DNA of 64,000 nt from Acidobacteriota bacterium (GTDB lineage: Bacteria > Acidobacteriota > Terriglobia > Acidiferrales > UBA7541). The stretch is from assembly GCA_021788095.1 (NCBI GenBank), contig JAJYLB010000001.1:124001-188000 (forward strand), written 5' to 3'. Numbering within the stretch: the first letter of the stretch is position 1; each line of letters opens with the position of its first letter. The translations under genes and the position numbers were made by a program. Below, piece by piece: positions 16,397 through 25,369 of this stretch. The notes below the pieces were generated by a model. The model made no database searches. It was not told the origin of the DNA and saw only the letters and a list, made by a program, of their open reading frames with translations.

Positions 16397-17374
16397 ATGG
16401 GCTCCAATTACAAATGGCAGAAGTGGAGTATGGCGGCGGTCCTGGGAGTCGCGGGGCTGATCACCACTCAGCTTCCTGCTCGCACGGTGCGGCCATCCAC
16501 AAACGCAGCGCAAAAGCCGGCCGCTCCTGCCGCCAAAGCGGCAGCGGAATACGTAGGCATGGACACCTGTAAGACCTGCCACGCCGATGTTGACAAGCAG
16601 TGGGAATCCACTCCGCACTACAAGATGCTGCAGTTCAAGCAGAAATCGAAGCAAGGCTGCGAGGGCTGTCACGGACCCGGCTCGATTCACGTCGCCTCGG
16701 GCGGACAAACGCCGGTGCCGTACGACTTCCCCAAAATGACGGAGCAAGCCATTAGCGAGCGCTGTCTGGCCTGCCATCAGTCGCGGCACGAAAACATGGA
16801 ATTCATGACCTCGGTGCACTTCCGCCAGGGCGTCGGCTGCACCGATTGCCATTCGATTCACCAGTCCACCGATCGCGAGACGCTGCTCGCGAAGCCGCAG
16901 CCCGAGCTTTGCTACGGCTGCCACAGGGAAATTCAGCCGCTGCTTCGGATGCCGTTCCATCATCGGGTGAACGAGGGCATGGTGCGCTGCACCGATTGCC
17001 ACAATCCGCACGGCGCCCTTGCCAGCGCCTCGATTGAACCGGGCGGCCAAAACAAGCAGTTGCGGAGCAGTCCGCAGGGTACCGCGGTCTGCACGACGTG
17101 CCACGTCGACAAGGCCGGCCCGTTCGTTTTCGAGCACGAGCCCGTGGTCACCGACGGCTGCCTGGATTGCCACGTTCCGCACGGCTCGCCCAACCCGCAC
17201 ATGCTGAAAGTGGCCAACGTGAACCAGTTGTGCTTGCAGTGCCATACGGGTTCGACGGTGAGCAACGCGCCAGGCATCCCCAGCTTCCACAACCAAACTA
17301 CGCAATTCCAATCGTGCACGCTCTGCCACACTCAGATTCACGGTTCCAACTTCAGTCCAGATTTCTTCAAATGA
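16397..17374 (+). CDS. DmsE/MtrA-like decaheme c-type cytochrome
   Basis: 325 residues from the ATG at 16397, chosen because GGAGG lies 7 bases upstream and a signal-type helix (WSMAAVLGVAGLITT) follows. Ten CxxCH motifs are present: CKTCH, CEGCH, CLACH, CTDCH, CYGCH, CTDCH, CTTCH, CLDCH, CLQCH and CTLCH. Heme number, size and the EYVGMDTCKTCH opening match the DmsE family (MtrA/PioA relatives). In Shewanella and Rhodopseudomonas such proteins plug an outer-membrane barrel and carry electrons across the outer membrane. The barrel gene follows after 7 bases, so the pair is a complete conduit core. No extracellular OmcA/MtrC-type or DMSO reductase gene is linked, so the terminal acceptor is unknown. 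Confidence 0.93.
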   Translation: MGSNYKWQKWSMAAVLGVAGLITTQLPARTVRPSTNAAQKPAAPAAKAAAEYVGMDTCKTCHADVDKQWESTPHYKMLQFKQKSKQGCEGCHGPGSIHVASGGQTPVPYDFPKMTEQAISERCLACHQSRHENMEFMTSVHFRQGVGCTDCHSIHQSTDRETLLAKPQPELCYGCHREIQPLLRMPFHHRVNEGMVRCTDCHNPHGALASASIEPGGQNKQLRSSPQGTAVCTTCHVDKAGPFVFEHEPVVTDGCLDCHVPHGSPNPHMLKVANVNQLCLQCHTGSTVSNAPGIPSFHNQTTQFQSCTLCHTQIHGSNFSPDFFK

Positions 17375-17381
17375 GGCGCCG

Positions 17382-20069
17382 ATGAACAGGCAGGAAGTGA
17401 CTGTTTCCAAAAAGAGCTTCACCGGACGGCAGGTTTGCGCGCCCTGGCGGGCGGCAGGGTGCCTCGTCGTCGTTGTGGCGCTGGGCGCTTGGCTGACGCG
17501 GCCGGCGTTCGCGCAGGAACAGGCGAGCGCGGCGACCTCGGCGTCGCCGGCGGCCTCCAAGGCCAAGAATTCCGGTTCCGCATCCACGGCCGCGGCGGTC
17601 GCCGTAAAGAACGATTCCTCTTCGGACAATTCGCAGACGAGCGATTCGACGGCGACGGCCCCCGGCCCGCTCACCCTCGGCAATTACAGCGTCGAGGGAA
17701 GCATCGAGGCCGGCGGCCGGTACAGCAACATCACCGGCAGCCAGGCCAACTACGACACGTTCGTCAATCTCCAGCAGGGCCCTCGTCTGCTCGGCTTCTC
17801 GCTGAATCTCCGCTCGCTCAACCACAACGGCTCTCTCTTCGATAACCTCTCGCTCACGGGTTTCGGTTTCGGCGGCGATCCCGTGGATGTGGTTCGCCTG
17901 GATCTCTCGAAAAACAAGTGGTACAACTTCGACGCCACCTATCGCCGCTACAAGTATTTCTGGGGCTACAACCTACTCGACCAGCCCTTGAACCCGGCCA
18001 ACACGAACCAGCCGATAGCCACGGCGCCGCATTTGATGGATTTGAGCCACCGGATGACCGATTTACAATTGACTTTGTTGCCGCAGTCCAGCGTGCGGTT
18101 CCGGCTCGGCTACGCGCATAGTCTCGAAGTCGGGCCCTCGTACACGACCGAGGGCGCGGCCGTGGCTCCCATCTCCGAGACGGGCGCGCTCGCGCTCCTG
18201 TTCCAGAATTTCAAGACCACAGACGATTCCTACCAGGCCGGCGTCGACTTCAACATCTTCCCGCGCACCACGCTCAGCTACGACCAGTTCGTGAACCACT
18301 ACAAGGAAGATACGTTCGACGTCGATCGCCATCTCAACTATCAGTTGCCGAATGGCGTGCCGGTCGATTTGGGTTTGGCCTTCAGCACGGCTGCCGGAAC
18401 GCCGTGTAATCCCGCCACCACCTCCACGCCCGTCAGCCCTGGCTGCCAGGGCAACCTCTACTTCGATCGCGGCGGCCGCCCGCGCGGCACCACGCCGACC
18501 GAACACTTCAGCTTCCAATCCACGTACTTCCGCAACCTCAGCATGACGGGCCTCCTGAGCTACAGCTCCGGCTACCAGCGCGTGAACGACCTTTTCGACG
18601 CCTGGGGCGGACTGAACACCCGCACGCAGAGCGCCGGCACGCAAACGCAGGCGACCAGCGACGCCCACCAGATCGTGGTCAACGGCGATTGGAACGCGGT
18701 CTACCAGATCACCAGCAAGTTTCGCGCTATGGAGAGCGTCGACTACAACGACTTCCAAATCCCCGGAATCTATAATTTCGGCGTAGCGAACTTCTACGCC
18801 CAACTCGCGCCCGGCGGCGGCTACTCGATGGAACTGCCTCCCGGCCAGTTCAATTCCGCCAATTGCCCGCCCCCCTTCACGGCTTCCACCTGCCCGCAGC
18901 ATAATTCCAGTTCCAACCCCGACGTTGCCTTGGGCTACCGGAACCGGTACCTGGGCCAGAAGTGGCTGTCGAATACGTTTCAGCTCGCGTACGACTTCAC
19001 TCCGAGGCTCGGAGCGCACATCGGCTATCGCTACGTTCACCGCAAGATCTACGATCAGAACGCGCTCTTTTATACCGCCGAGACCTTCTACCCCGGCGGC
19101 AGCACGGACCCCGCTACCGCCGCGGCCCTGGCCGCGCGCGGCGATTGCGCCATTCCCTCCGGGGGCAATTTCCCCGCCGATTTGCCGGCGGGTTGCACGC
19201 TCGAATCGGACGGCTCGGTGGTATTCAGCGGGCTGACGGCGGATAGCGATACCGAGCACGGGCTTGTGACCGATATCCACGGGAATTCGGCCCTGTTCGG
19301 TATGTGGGTTCGGCCGGCGAACAACTTCCGCAGCAGCTTCAATCTCGAGCTGTTCTCGGCCGACAGCGCCTTCACCCGCATCACGCCCCGTCTTACGCGC
19401 CACTACCAGATCAACTCCACCTATACTCCCGTCCATTGGGCCGAAGTCACCGGCGCGGTTGACATCGTCTCCGGCAGCGACAACGTTTTGGAAGTTTCCA
19501 ATGAAGACCACGACCGCAGCTACAGCATCTCGACCGTGCTCACTCCCGCGAGCCGCTTCTCCTTCGACCTTTCCTACAACTACAACGACATCTACACCCA
19601 AGCCCTGGATTGCTACACCGTGGGATTCGGTCCCGCGCCGGCCGGCGCGGCGGCTTGCCCGGTCTATCCCGACCTGTCCGAGGTGAACGTCTCCGCTTTG
19701 TCGGCCTACCAAAGCAAGTCCAATTTCGCGAGCGCCGACTTGACGGTTAAGCCCGCCGAGCAGGTGACCTTCACGCTGGGGTACGCCGGAAGTTTCGTTC
19801 GCGGGACGACCTCTTGGTTCAATCCGCTCAGCACCTATGCGGTCGCCTTCCTGGATCCGCGCACGCCTTACGGCCCGCTCCGTTTCAATTACCAGTCACC
19901 GTATATCAGCTTGAATTGGCTGGTGTACAGGGGGCTTTCTTACAACGCCAATTGGAACTACTACGGCTATAATTCCCGCGGGAACGACAATCCCGTGGGA
20001 CTCGCGCCCCTCGGGACGCAGGATTTCAATGGAAATAACATGACGCTATCGGTTAAATACGCCTTCTGA
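17382..20069 (+). CDS. MtrB/PioB/DmsF-like outer-membrane beta-barrel
   Basis: 895 residues. After a signal peptide (about residue 45) and a Ser/Thr/Ala-rich linker, the body consists of many amphipathic beta strands with aromatic ends (YNFDATYRRYKYFW, LGYRNRYLGQKWLSNTFQLAYDF, GAHIGYRYVHRKIYDQ) and long polar loops, and it ends in VKYAF, the C-terminal phenylalanine signature of outer-membrane proteins. Length and segments such as FNIFPRTTLSYDQFVNHYKEDT fit the decaheme-associated barrel family (MtrB/PioB). It should form the sheath around the decaheme cytochrome encoded just upstream. The MtrB CxxC near the N-terminus seen in some homologues is not evident. Confidence 0.92.
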   Translation: MNRQEVTVSKKSFTGRQVCAPWRAAGCLVVVVALGAWLTRPAFAQEQASAATSASPAASKAKNSGSASTAAAVAVKNDSSSDNSQTSDSTATAPGPLTLGNYSVEGSIEAGGRYSNITGSQANYDTFVNLQQGPRLLGFSLNLRSLNHNGSLFDNLSLTGFGFGGDPVDVVRLDLSKNKWYNFDATYRRYKYFWGYNLLDQPLNPANTNQPIATAPHLMDLSHRMTDLQLTLLPQSSVRFRLGYAHSLEVGPSYTTEGAAVAPISETGALALLFQNFKTTDDSYQAGVDFNIFPRTTLSYDQFVNHYKEDTFDVDRHLNYQLPNGVPVDLGLAFSTAAGTPCNPATTSTPVSPGCQGNLYFDRGGRPRGTTPTEHFSFQSTYFRNLSMTGLLSYSSGYQRVNDLFDAWGGLNTRTQSAGTQTQATSDAHQIVVNGDWNAVYQITSKFRAMESVDYNDFQIPGIYNFGVANFYAQLAPGGGYSMELPPGQFNSANCPPPFTASTCPQHNSSSNPDVALGYRNRYLGQKWLSNTFQLAYDFTPRLGAHIGYRYVHRKIYDQNALFYTAETFYPGGSTDPATAAALAARGDCAIPSGGNFPADLPAGCTLESDGSVVFSGLTADSDTEHGLVTDIHGNSALFGMWVRPANNFRSSFNLELFSADSAFTRITPRLTRHYQINSTYTPVHWAEVTGAVDIVSGSDNVLEVSNEDHDRSYSISTVLTPASRFSFDLSYNYNDIYTQALDCYTVGFGPAPAGAAACPVYPDLSEVNVSALSAYQSKSNFASADLTVKPAEQVTFTLGYAGSFVRGTTSWFNPLSTYAVAFLDPRTPYGPLRFNYQSPYISLNWLVYRGLSYNANWNYYGYNSRGNDNPVGLAPLGTQDFNGNNMTLSVKYAF

Positions 20070-20637
20070 ACCGGGCGTGTTTCGGTCGCTGCGTGAGCGC
20101 GACCGTCGGAGGCCGCCTTACCATGCGAGGCGGCCTCCCCCAACGAGCCTCCGCCGGGGTTGAGCCCTTCCCCCACGCATCCTTGGCCGCCCCGGCGGAC
20201 CCCTTTCCCCTGTTCCAGAATCGAGTGCCCCAGGCGCCGTCCCGAACCTTCGGGATGCGCCTGGCTCCGCCTCGACTTTCGGGTCTGCCGCCTAGAGCCC
20301 TTGGCCCGCGAAAGCGCGTGGAAGTCAAGCAGATCGCAAAACCCCGCGGGTAGTTTGGGTGCCCCATCCTTCCGGTGTCCCGAAGCTTCGGGATTGCCGG
20401 AAGGATGGGCCGGGCGGGAGCGCCACGTTCCGAGATGCCCACCCTTGCGAACTGCGCAAGGGCGGGGCCCCGACCAAGAGAATCGGCGCAGGCACCCAAA
20501 CGACGCGCGGGATTTCGACGCCGTCACGGGGTTCGACTGGGCAGCCCCGTGCGATCGCGAATTCCTGGGCCTTGTGCGTCCTATTTCGGGACGGGGATTC
20601 GGGACCGCCCCTACCTGCGATTCTTCAACGCTGCCTA
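20070..20637. repeat. hairpins and REP composite after the barrel gene
   Basis: No credible gene. A perfect 11-bp hairpin (GGAGGCCGCCT, 9-base loop, AGGCGGCCTCC) at 20108-20138 may end the conduit transcript, though no T tract follows. Bases 20230-20265 hold a TCCCGAA palindrome. Bases 20345-20535 are a full copy of the REP composite described for 5880-6055, in the same orientation. Confidence 0.65.
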
Positions 20638-20982
20638 CTACTTGGTTGCGTGCCCCAACTCGCGCACGTAGGCGATGACGTCGTCGACCTGTTTGGCGCT
20701 CAACGACTTGGCTCCAGGCATTTTGCCGGTGCCGTTGACAATGTCTTTCTTCAATTGGGCGTCGGTCTTTGCCTGCACTTGCTTCGAGCCGAGAGGGAGC
20801 ATGGTTACCTTCATCATCTTGGCGATGGCGGGATTGCCCTCACCATTTGGCCCATGGCAGCCCTGACAACTGGTGCCGTACACGGCCTTGCCCGCCTTGG
20901 CATTGCCCGGCGGCGGCGCCGCCGCGGCCAGACTGGCCGCTCCCAAGAGAAGTGCGGCCGCCCAGAAGCATTTCTTTCGCAT
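20638..20982 (-). CDS. small class I cytochrome c
   Basis: 114 residues from the ATG at 20982, which follows CAGGAGGTTCTC. The signal peptide ends at about residue 22 (SLAAAA). One heme site CQGCHGPNGEG, a GKMPGAKSL segment with the probable methionine ligand, and a DVIAYVREL C-terminal helix. It is a close paralogue of 12174-12509 (shared PNGEGN, PLGSK, VQA-TD-QL). It is transcribed away from the kinase/activator pair and has its own sigma-54-type promoter, so it is a likely carrier between the bc cluster and the outer-membrane conduit. The functional link is inference from position. Confidence 0.92.
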   Translation of the reverse strand: MRKKCFWAAALLLGAASLAAAAPPPGNAKAGKAVYGTSCQGCHGPNGEGNPAIAKMMKVTMLPLGSKQVQAKTDAQLKKDIVNGTGKMPGAKSLSAKQVDDVIAYVRELGHATK

Positions 20983-21045
20983 GAGAACCTCCTGTCTGTT
21001 GCCCATAGCCAAGGGCCTGCCGGCCCGTTCTCACCCTACTATCGA

Positions 21046-21060
21046 GCACGTTTCATGCCA
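21046..21060 (-). promoter_or_regulatory. sigma-54 promoter candidate for small cytochrome c
   Basis: Read on the minus strand: TGGCATGAAACGTGCT, with exact GG-N10-GC spacing and near-consensus elements. The predicted start is near 21034, about 50 bases before the ATG at 20982. A GCGATT/AATCGC dyad at 21123-21152 is centred roughly 100 bases upstream. Confidence 0.6.
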
Positions 21061-21201
21061 CAGCCCCGCGCCTGCCCCCGGCTCTTTCCCCGTCCTTTCC
21101 GGCCCCAGGCGGGAGTGGGTGGGCGATTTCCCCCGGGCCTTTCCCGAATCGCTGTGGCCCTTCACCCTGCTTCTTGCCCCGGCCGGAATTTGTGCGATGA
21201 T

Positions 21202-22311
21202 ATGATGATATTTGGGTACATGCGATTTCGTCCTGGGTGGCGCCTGAAAGCAATTTTGCCGGTCGCAATCGTGCTGCTGGCAGGGCTGGGCGTATTCGAG
21301 TTGGCCACGCTCGAACTCGAAACGCACCAGAGGTTCCAGGTGCTTGCCGTGGCGGCCGGCGGCGCCTTGGCCATCTGCGCGGTGTTGCTTGTGGCTCTCG
21401 CCTTCCTTGTCCAGCGACCGTTAATGGAACTCAGCCGAAAAATTGAAGCGGTGCGAAACGGCGACCTAGATTCGCGCGTCGCATTCTCGGGCCGCGACGA
21501 CGACGTCGGCGGCCTGGGCCGGGATTTTAACGAGATGGTTCGCCAGCTCCGCGAGAGCCGCGACGAACTCCAGCGCGTCCACCAGACCCAGATGTCTCGC
21601 GCCGAGCACCTGGCTACGCTGGGCGAGCTTGCCGCCGGTCTGGCGCACGAGGTGCGCAATCCGCTCGCGGGCATCGCTGGCGCGGTGGATATTCTAGGGC
21701 GGGAGCTGCCTCCTTCCAGCCCCAGCCGCGGAATCGTTCGCGAGGTGCAGAAGGAAGTTCGCCGGATCCAGACGATCTTGAACGAGCTGCTTGACTACGC
21801 GCGGCCGAAACCCTTCGACATCCGCCCGGCGGATCTGAATGCCACCATCGACCATACCGTTCAGCTCGCCCGCCAGCAGATCGCGTCCCGGCCCATCGAC
21901 GTCCGCTTCGCCCCGGCCGACCTGCCCCTCGTCGCGCACGATCCGCTCCAGATTCAGCGCCTGGTGCTGAATCTCGTGCTGAACGCCTTCCAGGCCATCG
22001 ACGGCGATGGCCTCGTGGAACTCGAGTTGGGATCGGAAAATGGTTTCGCCTGGGTCAGCGTCCGCGACACCGGCCGCGGGATTCCGGCCGAGCAGTTGCC
22101 GAGCATTTTCCGCCCGTTCTTCACCACCAAGCGCCACGGAACGGGCCTGGGTCTTTCGCTTTCCCGCCGCATCGTCGAGCAGCACGGCGGGAGCATCGAG
22201 GTCCGCAGCAGCGTGGGCAAGGGAACCAAGTTCGTGGTGCGCTTGCCGCTCGCGCCCATCGATGCGCGTGCCGACAGGAGTGCGGAACGATGGCCAAAAT
22301 CAAAGTCCTGA
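21202..22311 (+). CDS. membrane sensor histidine kinase (NtrB/ZraS-like)
   Basis: 369 residues from the first of three clustered ATGs (21202, 21205, 21220; the exact start is uncertain). Two membrane helices (about 15-32 and 45-70) enclose almost no periplasmic domain. A HAMP segment (PLMELSRKIEAVRNGDLDSRV) is followed by a coiled coil and a HisKA domain with AAGLAHEVRNPLAGI (His149). The HATPase domain carries an N box (NLVLNAFQAI), a G1 box (VRDTGRGIP) and a G2 box (GTGLGLSLSRRIVEQHGG). With so small a loop it may sense the membrane or a partner protein and not a soluble ligand. Its end overlaps the activator gene by 22 bases, so the two are co-translated and very likely cognate. Confidence 0.92.
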   Translation: MMIFGYMRFRPGWRLKAILPVAIVLLAGLGVFELATLELETHQRFQVLAVAAGGALAICAVLLVALAFLVQRPLMELSRKIEAVRNGDLDSRVAFSGRDDDVGGLGRDFNEMVRQLRESRDELQRVHQTQMSRAEHLATLGELAAGLAHEVRNPLAGIAGAVDILGRELPPSSPSRGIVREVQKEVRRIQTILNELLDYARPKPFDIRPADLNATIDHTVQLARQQIASRPIDVRFAPADLPLVAHDPLQIQRLVLNLVLNAFQAIDGDGLVELELGSENGFAWVSVRDTGRGIPAEQLPSIFRPFFTTKRHGTGLGLSLSRRIVEQHGGSIEVRSSVGKGTKFVVRLPLAPIDARADRSAERWPKSKS

Positions 22312-23747
22312 TTGTCGACGACGAAAAGCTGGTGCGCTGGAGCCTGCGGCAGAAGTGCCAGGACTGGGGTTACGCGGCGATCGAAGCCGAGAACGGCGCC
22401 GAAGCCCTGGAAGCGGCGCAGGCGGAAGCGCCCGACGTCGTCCTCCTGGACGTCCGCCTGCCCGACATCGGCGGCCTCGAGGTGCTCGAAAAGCTCAAGG
22501 CCGCCGGCGAATCGGCCGCGGCCATCATGATGACCGGCGACCCGCAAATCGACGATGTCAAAGCCGCCATCCGCATGGGCGCCTACGATTTCATCGGCAA
22601 GCCGCTCGATTTCGACGAATTGGGCGTCACCATCCTCAACGCCCTCGAGGCGCGCCGCCTCCGCGGGGAAGTGGAATCCCTGCGCGGCGAGATGCGGCGG
22701 CAATCGGGCACCTATCAGGTGGTGGGGGCGTCGAAGAAAACCACCGAATTGATGCGGTTCGTGCGCAAGGTGGCGGCGAGCGAGGCGTCCACCATCCTCG
22801 TTCAAGGCGAGAGCGGAACCGGCAAGGACCTCGTCGCCAAGGTCCTGCACTACGAAAGCTCCCGCCACGACGGCCCCTTCGTCGCCATCAACTGCTCCGC
22901 TATTCCCGAGACCCTGATCGAAGCCGAGTTGTTCGGGCACGAGAAGGGCGCCTTTACCGACGCCAAGGCCATGAAGAAGGGCCTGTTCGAGATCGCCGAC
23001 TCCGGCACGCTCTTTCTTGACGAAATCGGCGAACTCTCTCCCTTCCTCCAGGCCAAGCTCCTGCGCGTGATCGAAGACCAGGTCATCCGCCGGGTCGGCG
23101 GCCTGCGCGACATCCGGGTCGACGTCCGCGTCGTCGCCGCTTCCAATCGCGACCTCGAAAAGGCCGTGCGCGAAGGCCACTTCCGCCAGGACCTCTACTA
23201 CCGTTTGGCGGTCATCTCCATCTACATCCCGCCGCTGCGCGAGCGGAAGGAAGACGTGCTCCCGCTCGTCGATTTCTTCGTGCAGGATTACAACCGCAAG
23301 TTCCGAAAATCGATTCGCGGCCCGAGCGACGAGACCCGCCGCCTCCTGCTCGCCTACGATTGGCCGGGGAACGTCCGCGAGCTGCGCAACGCTATCGAGC
23401 GGGCCATGATCCTCGAAGACGAGGCCTTGCTCCGGGCCATCTATCTCCCCTTCGCCGTCACCCAGCCCCACGCCGGCATCACGGCCTTCGAACGATCCTC
23501 AGCGCCCGCCCCGGGAGAAGTCCTTCCCGGCGGGCGCCGCCTCCCTCTGCTCTCGATTCCCGATGGCGGCACTTCGCTCGAGGAGGTCGAGCGGTCGCTC
23601 GTGATCCTGGCCTTGGAACAGGCCGGCGGGAACCAGACGCGCGCCTCGCGCCTGCTCGATATCAGCCGCGACGCCCTCCGCTACAAAATGAAGAAGTTCG
23701 GCCTCATCCACGGCGAAGAGTCCGAGGAAGCCGCCGCCTCCGACTGA
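22290..23747 (+). CDS. NtrC-family sigma-54-dependent response regulator
   Basis: 485 residues in the order receiver, AAA+ and Fis-type HTH. The receiver (1-120) has the acidic pair in LIVDDEK and phospho-acceptor Asp54 in VVLLDVRLPD. The AAA+ domain has Walker A GESGTGKD (173-179), the sigma-54 contact loop as GAFTDA (220-225, in place of the usual GAFTGA), Walker B GTLFLDEIGE and the arginine finger region. The C-terminus (GGNQTRASRLLDISRDALRYKMKKFGL) is a Fis-like DNA-binding helix pair. It activates sigma-54 promoters from upstream sites. Candidate targets are the cytochrome promoters at 16357 and 21060 and the Usp promoter at 24311, although the dyads upstream of these do not share one obvious motif. 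Confidence 0.95.
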   Translation: MAKIKVLIVDDEKLVRWSLRQKCQDWGYAAIEAENGAEALEAAQAEAPDVVLLDVRLPDIGGLEVLEKLKAAGESAAAIMMTGDPQIDDVKAAIRMGAYDFIGKPLDFDELGVTILNALEARRLRGEVESLRGEMRRQSGTYQVVGASKKTTELMRFVRKVAASEASTILVQGESGTGKDLVAKVLHYESSRHDGPFVAINCSAIPETLIEAELFGHEKGAFTDAKAMKKGLFEIADSGTLFLDEIGELSPFLQAKLLRVIEDQVIRRVGGLRDIRVDVRVVAASNRDLEKAVREGHFRQDLYYRLAVISIYIPPLRERKEDVLPLVDFFVQDYNRKFRKSIRGPSDETRRLLLAYDWPGNVRELRNAIERAMILEDEALLRAIYLPFAVTQPHAGITAFERSSAPAPGEVLPGGRRLPLLSIPDGGTSLEEVERSLVILALEQAGGNQTRASRLLDISRDALRYKMKKFGLIHGEESEEAAASD

Positions 23748-24310
23748 CCAGCGTTAGGCAAGGGCGGTAACAGGCGACAGGGGACAGAGCGGGGGAGGCG
23801 ATGAAAAACACACAGAGGGGAAGCGCCTAAAAGCGCAACCTGCCCTGATGGCTCGAGCCTACCCATCCCCCGATGCGTAGTAACCCGTTGGTGTTCCATA
23901 ACTTCCTGATTGCCGTGGATTTGGCAGCCGGCGTGCTCCCTTCGCCTGGGTAGATGTGAGGGAACCCGCGTGGTAGATGCGCCGGTTAAAAGCCCGGGCG
24001 TGAAGAGGTGAAGGGTACGGGAAGCGACCCGCACCATTGAACGCCGGGAGTTGGCTTCGGTCGGGAGCGAGCCGTAGCCATCGAGCGCACCACTGGACCC
24101 TCGGCGGCGGCTGAGCGTAGCCCCTAAATCGCGCCTAGTGAGTTCTGGCGCACCGGCCTTAGGGCCGGAACAGGTTACGCCTCCAGCCGCCGCTATTTAT
24201 TTTGGCTGATTCGGCCCGGCCGGTGCGCCAACTAGCGCATCGCTCGGCCGCGGGAAGGCATGGGAATTTCTCTAATGCTCCTAAATTGAACGCCTTACGC
24301 AGAGGCTCTG
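23748..24310. other. 563-base non-coding stretch with a 13-bp terminal inverted repeat
   Basis: No protein family recognised. Bases about 23815-24130 contain short self-complementary strings (CCGGTTAAAAGCCCGGG, GGGTACGGGAAGCGACCC) that suggest a structured RNA or a decayed element. Bases 24146-24158 (TGGCGCACCGGCC) and 24218-24230 are a perfect 13-bp inverted repeat, and the homology extends outwards to GCGC(C)TAGT on both sides. This gives a hairpin-like unit of about 110 bases (24131-24239), MITE-like in form. Part of its right arm is also a TGCGC-N6-GCGCA dyad about 105 bases upstream of the predicted Usp start. Confidence 0.45.
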
Positions 24311-24326
24311 TGGCACGCGAAGTGCT
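24311..24326 (+). promoter_or_regulatory. sigma-54 promoter candidate for universal stress protein
   Basis: TGGCACGCGAAGTGCT is one base from the strict -24/-12 consensus with correct spacing. The predicted start is near 24337. GGAGG at 24350-24354 and ATG at 24360 follow. Confidence 0.65.
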
Positions 24327-24359
24327 CCAGATCCTGGAAACGGACTGGCGGAGGATGCC

Positions 24360-25292
24360 ATGGCCAGCGAACCAAGCAACAGATTCGCGAGCCCTGTGGA
24401 GGTGAGGCCGGTGGAGACGCCCATCCGGGTGGCGTTCAGGAACATCGTGGTCGCTACGGATTTCTCCCCGGCATCCGAGCGGGCGCTCAACTACGCTATC
24501 GCCATCGCCCGCCGCTACGAGGCCCACATCTACCTCGCCCATGTGATTCGGCCCGATCTCTACACCCTCCAACCTCTGGAAGCTTCCGGCGGCATGATCG
24601 AGCTTGTGCATCAGGCGGCGGAACAGGAGATGGCGGAACTCCTGATCTCCGGCCGGCTCCGCGAAGTGCCTCACCAAGCGGTGATCCGGGAAGGCGAGGT
24701 GTGGACGGTGCTGGAGGAGCTGGCCGGTGAGAATGAAGCCGATCTCATCGTGCTCGGCACGCATGGCCGCACGGGATTCGAAAAAATGTTTCTGGGCTCC
24801 GTGGCGGAACGGGTGTTCCGTCTTTCCGAGCGGCCGGTATTGACGGTGGGTCCCGGGGTGGCGAAGCAGGCGCCGGAAGAGGCGGAGCTGAAGCACATCG
24901 TCTACGCCACCGACTTCTCCACCTATCCCCGCGGCGCGCTTCCTTACGCCCTCTCCCTGGCGCAAGAGCACCAAGCCAGGCTCACCCTGCTCCACATCGT
25001 CGAAAACGAGCCCGACGTTGCTCCCGAGACCATCACGCGCTTGCGCCATTTCTTCACCGAGCGCCTTCGCGCGCTGCTTCCGCCTGGCGCCGACTTGTGG
25101 TGCTATCCCGAGTTCGTGGTCAGCTTCGGCGATCCCGTCGAGCGGATTCTCGAAGTGGCCGAGGACAACGAAGCGGACTTGGTGGTGTTGGGCATTCGCG
25201 GAGGCGGCGTCGCGGTCGCTCATATGCCGCCAGCCAACGCCTATCGCATCGTTTGCCAGGCGACTTGCCCGGTGCTCACGGTGCGCGGATAA
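24360..25292 (+). CDS. tandem-domain universal stress protein
   Basis: 310 residues with two Usp folds (about 22-170 and 178-308). The first ends with the nucleotide-binding signature GTHGRTGFEKMFLGSVAERV. The second has GIRGGGVAVAHMPPANAYRI in the same place, so the G-x2-G-x9-G(S/T) pattern is altered and ATP binding there is doubtful. The start is supported by GGAGG 6 bases upstream. It follows the kinase/activator pair on the same strand, and an intrinsic terminator follows it. Usp proteins of this type respond to energy or redox stress. A second Usp lies at 32720. Confidence 0.92.
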   Translation: MASEPSNRFASPVEVRPVETPIRVAFRNIVVATDFSPASERALNYAIAIARRYEAHIYLAHVIRPDLYTLQPLEASGGMIELVHQAAEQEMAELLISGRLREVPHQAVIREGEVWTVLEELAGENEADLIVLGTHGRTGFEKMFLGSVAERVFRLSERPVLTVGPGVAKQAPEEAELKHIVYATDFSTYPRGALPYALSLAQEHQARLTLLHIVENEPDVAPETITRLRHFFTERLRALLPPGADLWCYPEFVVSFGDPVERILEVAEDNEADLVVLGIRGGGVAVAHMPPANAYRIVCQATCPVLTVRG

Positions 25293-25369
25293 GAGTTTGA
25301 GGTGCCTTCAGCGACGCGGACCCGCCCCGATCCTTCGGGGTTTCGGAGCCGGCGCCGGAGGGGAGGAAC

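Noticed and set aside
18063-19712. Minus-strand frame of about 550 codons opposite the outer-membrane barrel
   Set aside because: Antisense to a well-supported gene, with no domain motifs and no ribosome binding site.
20359-21201. N-terminal extension of the histidine kinase frame
   Set aside because: The first 281 codons run through REP DNA and the antisense cytochrome c gene. The membrane helix and family alignment begin at 21202.
23748-24180. Group II intron or tmRNA/RNase P RNA
   Set aside because: I looked for the domain V pattern, conserved RNase P strings and a tRNA-like end and found none, so no named RNA is claimed.
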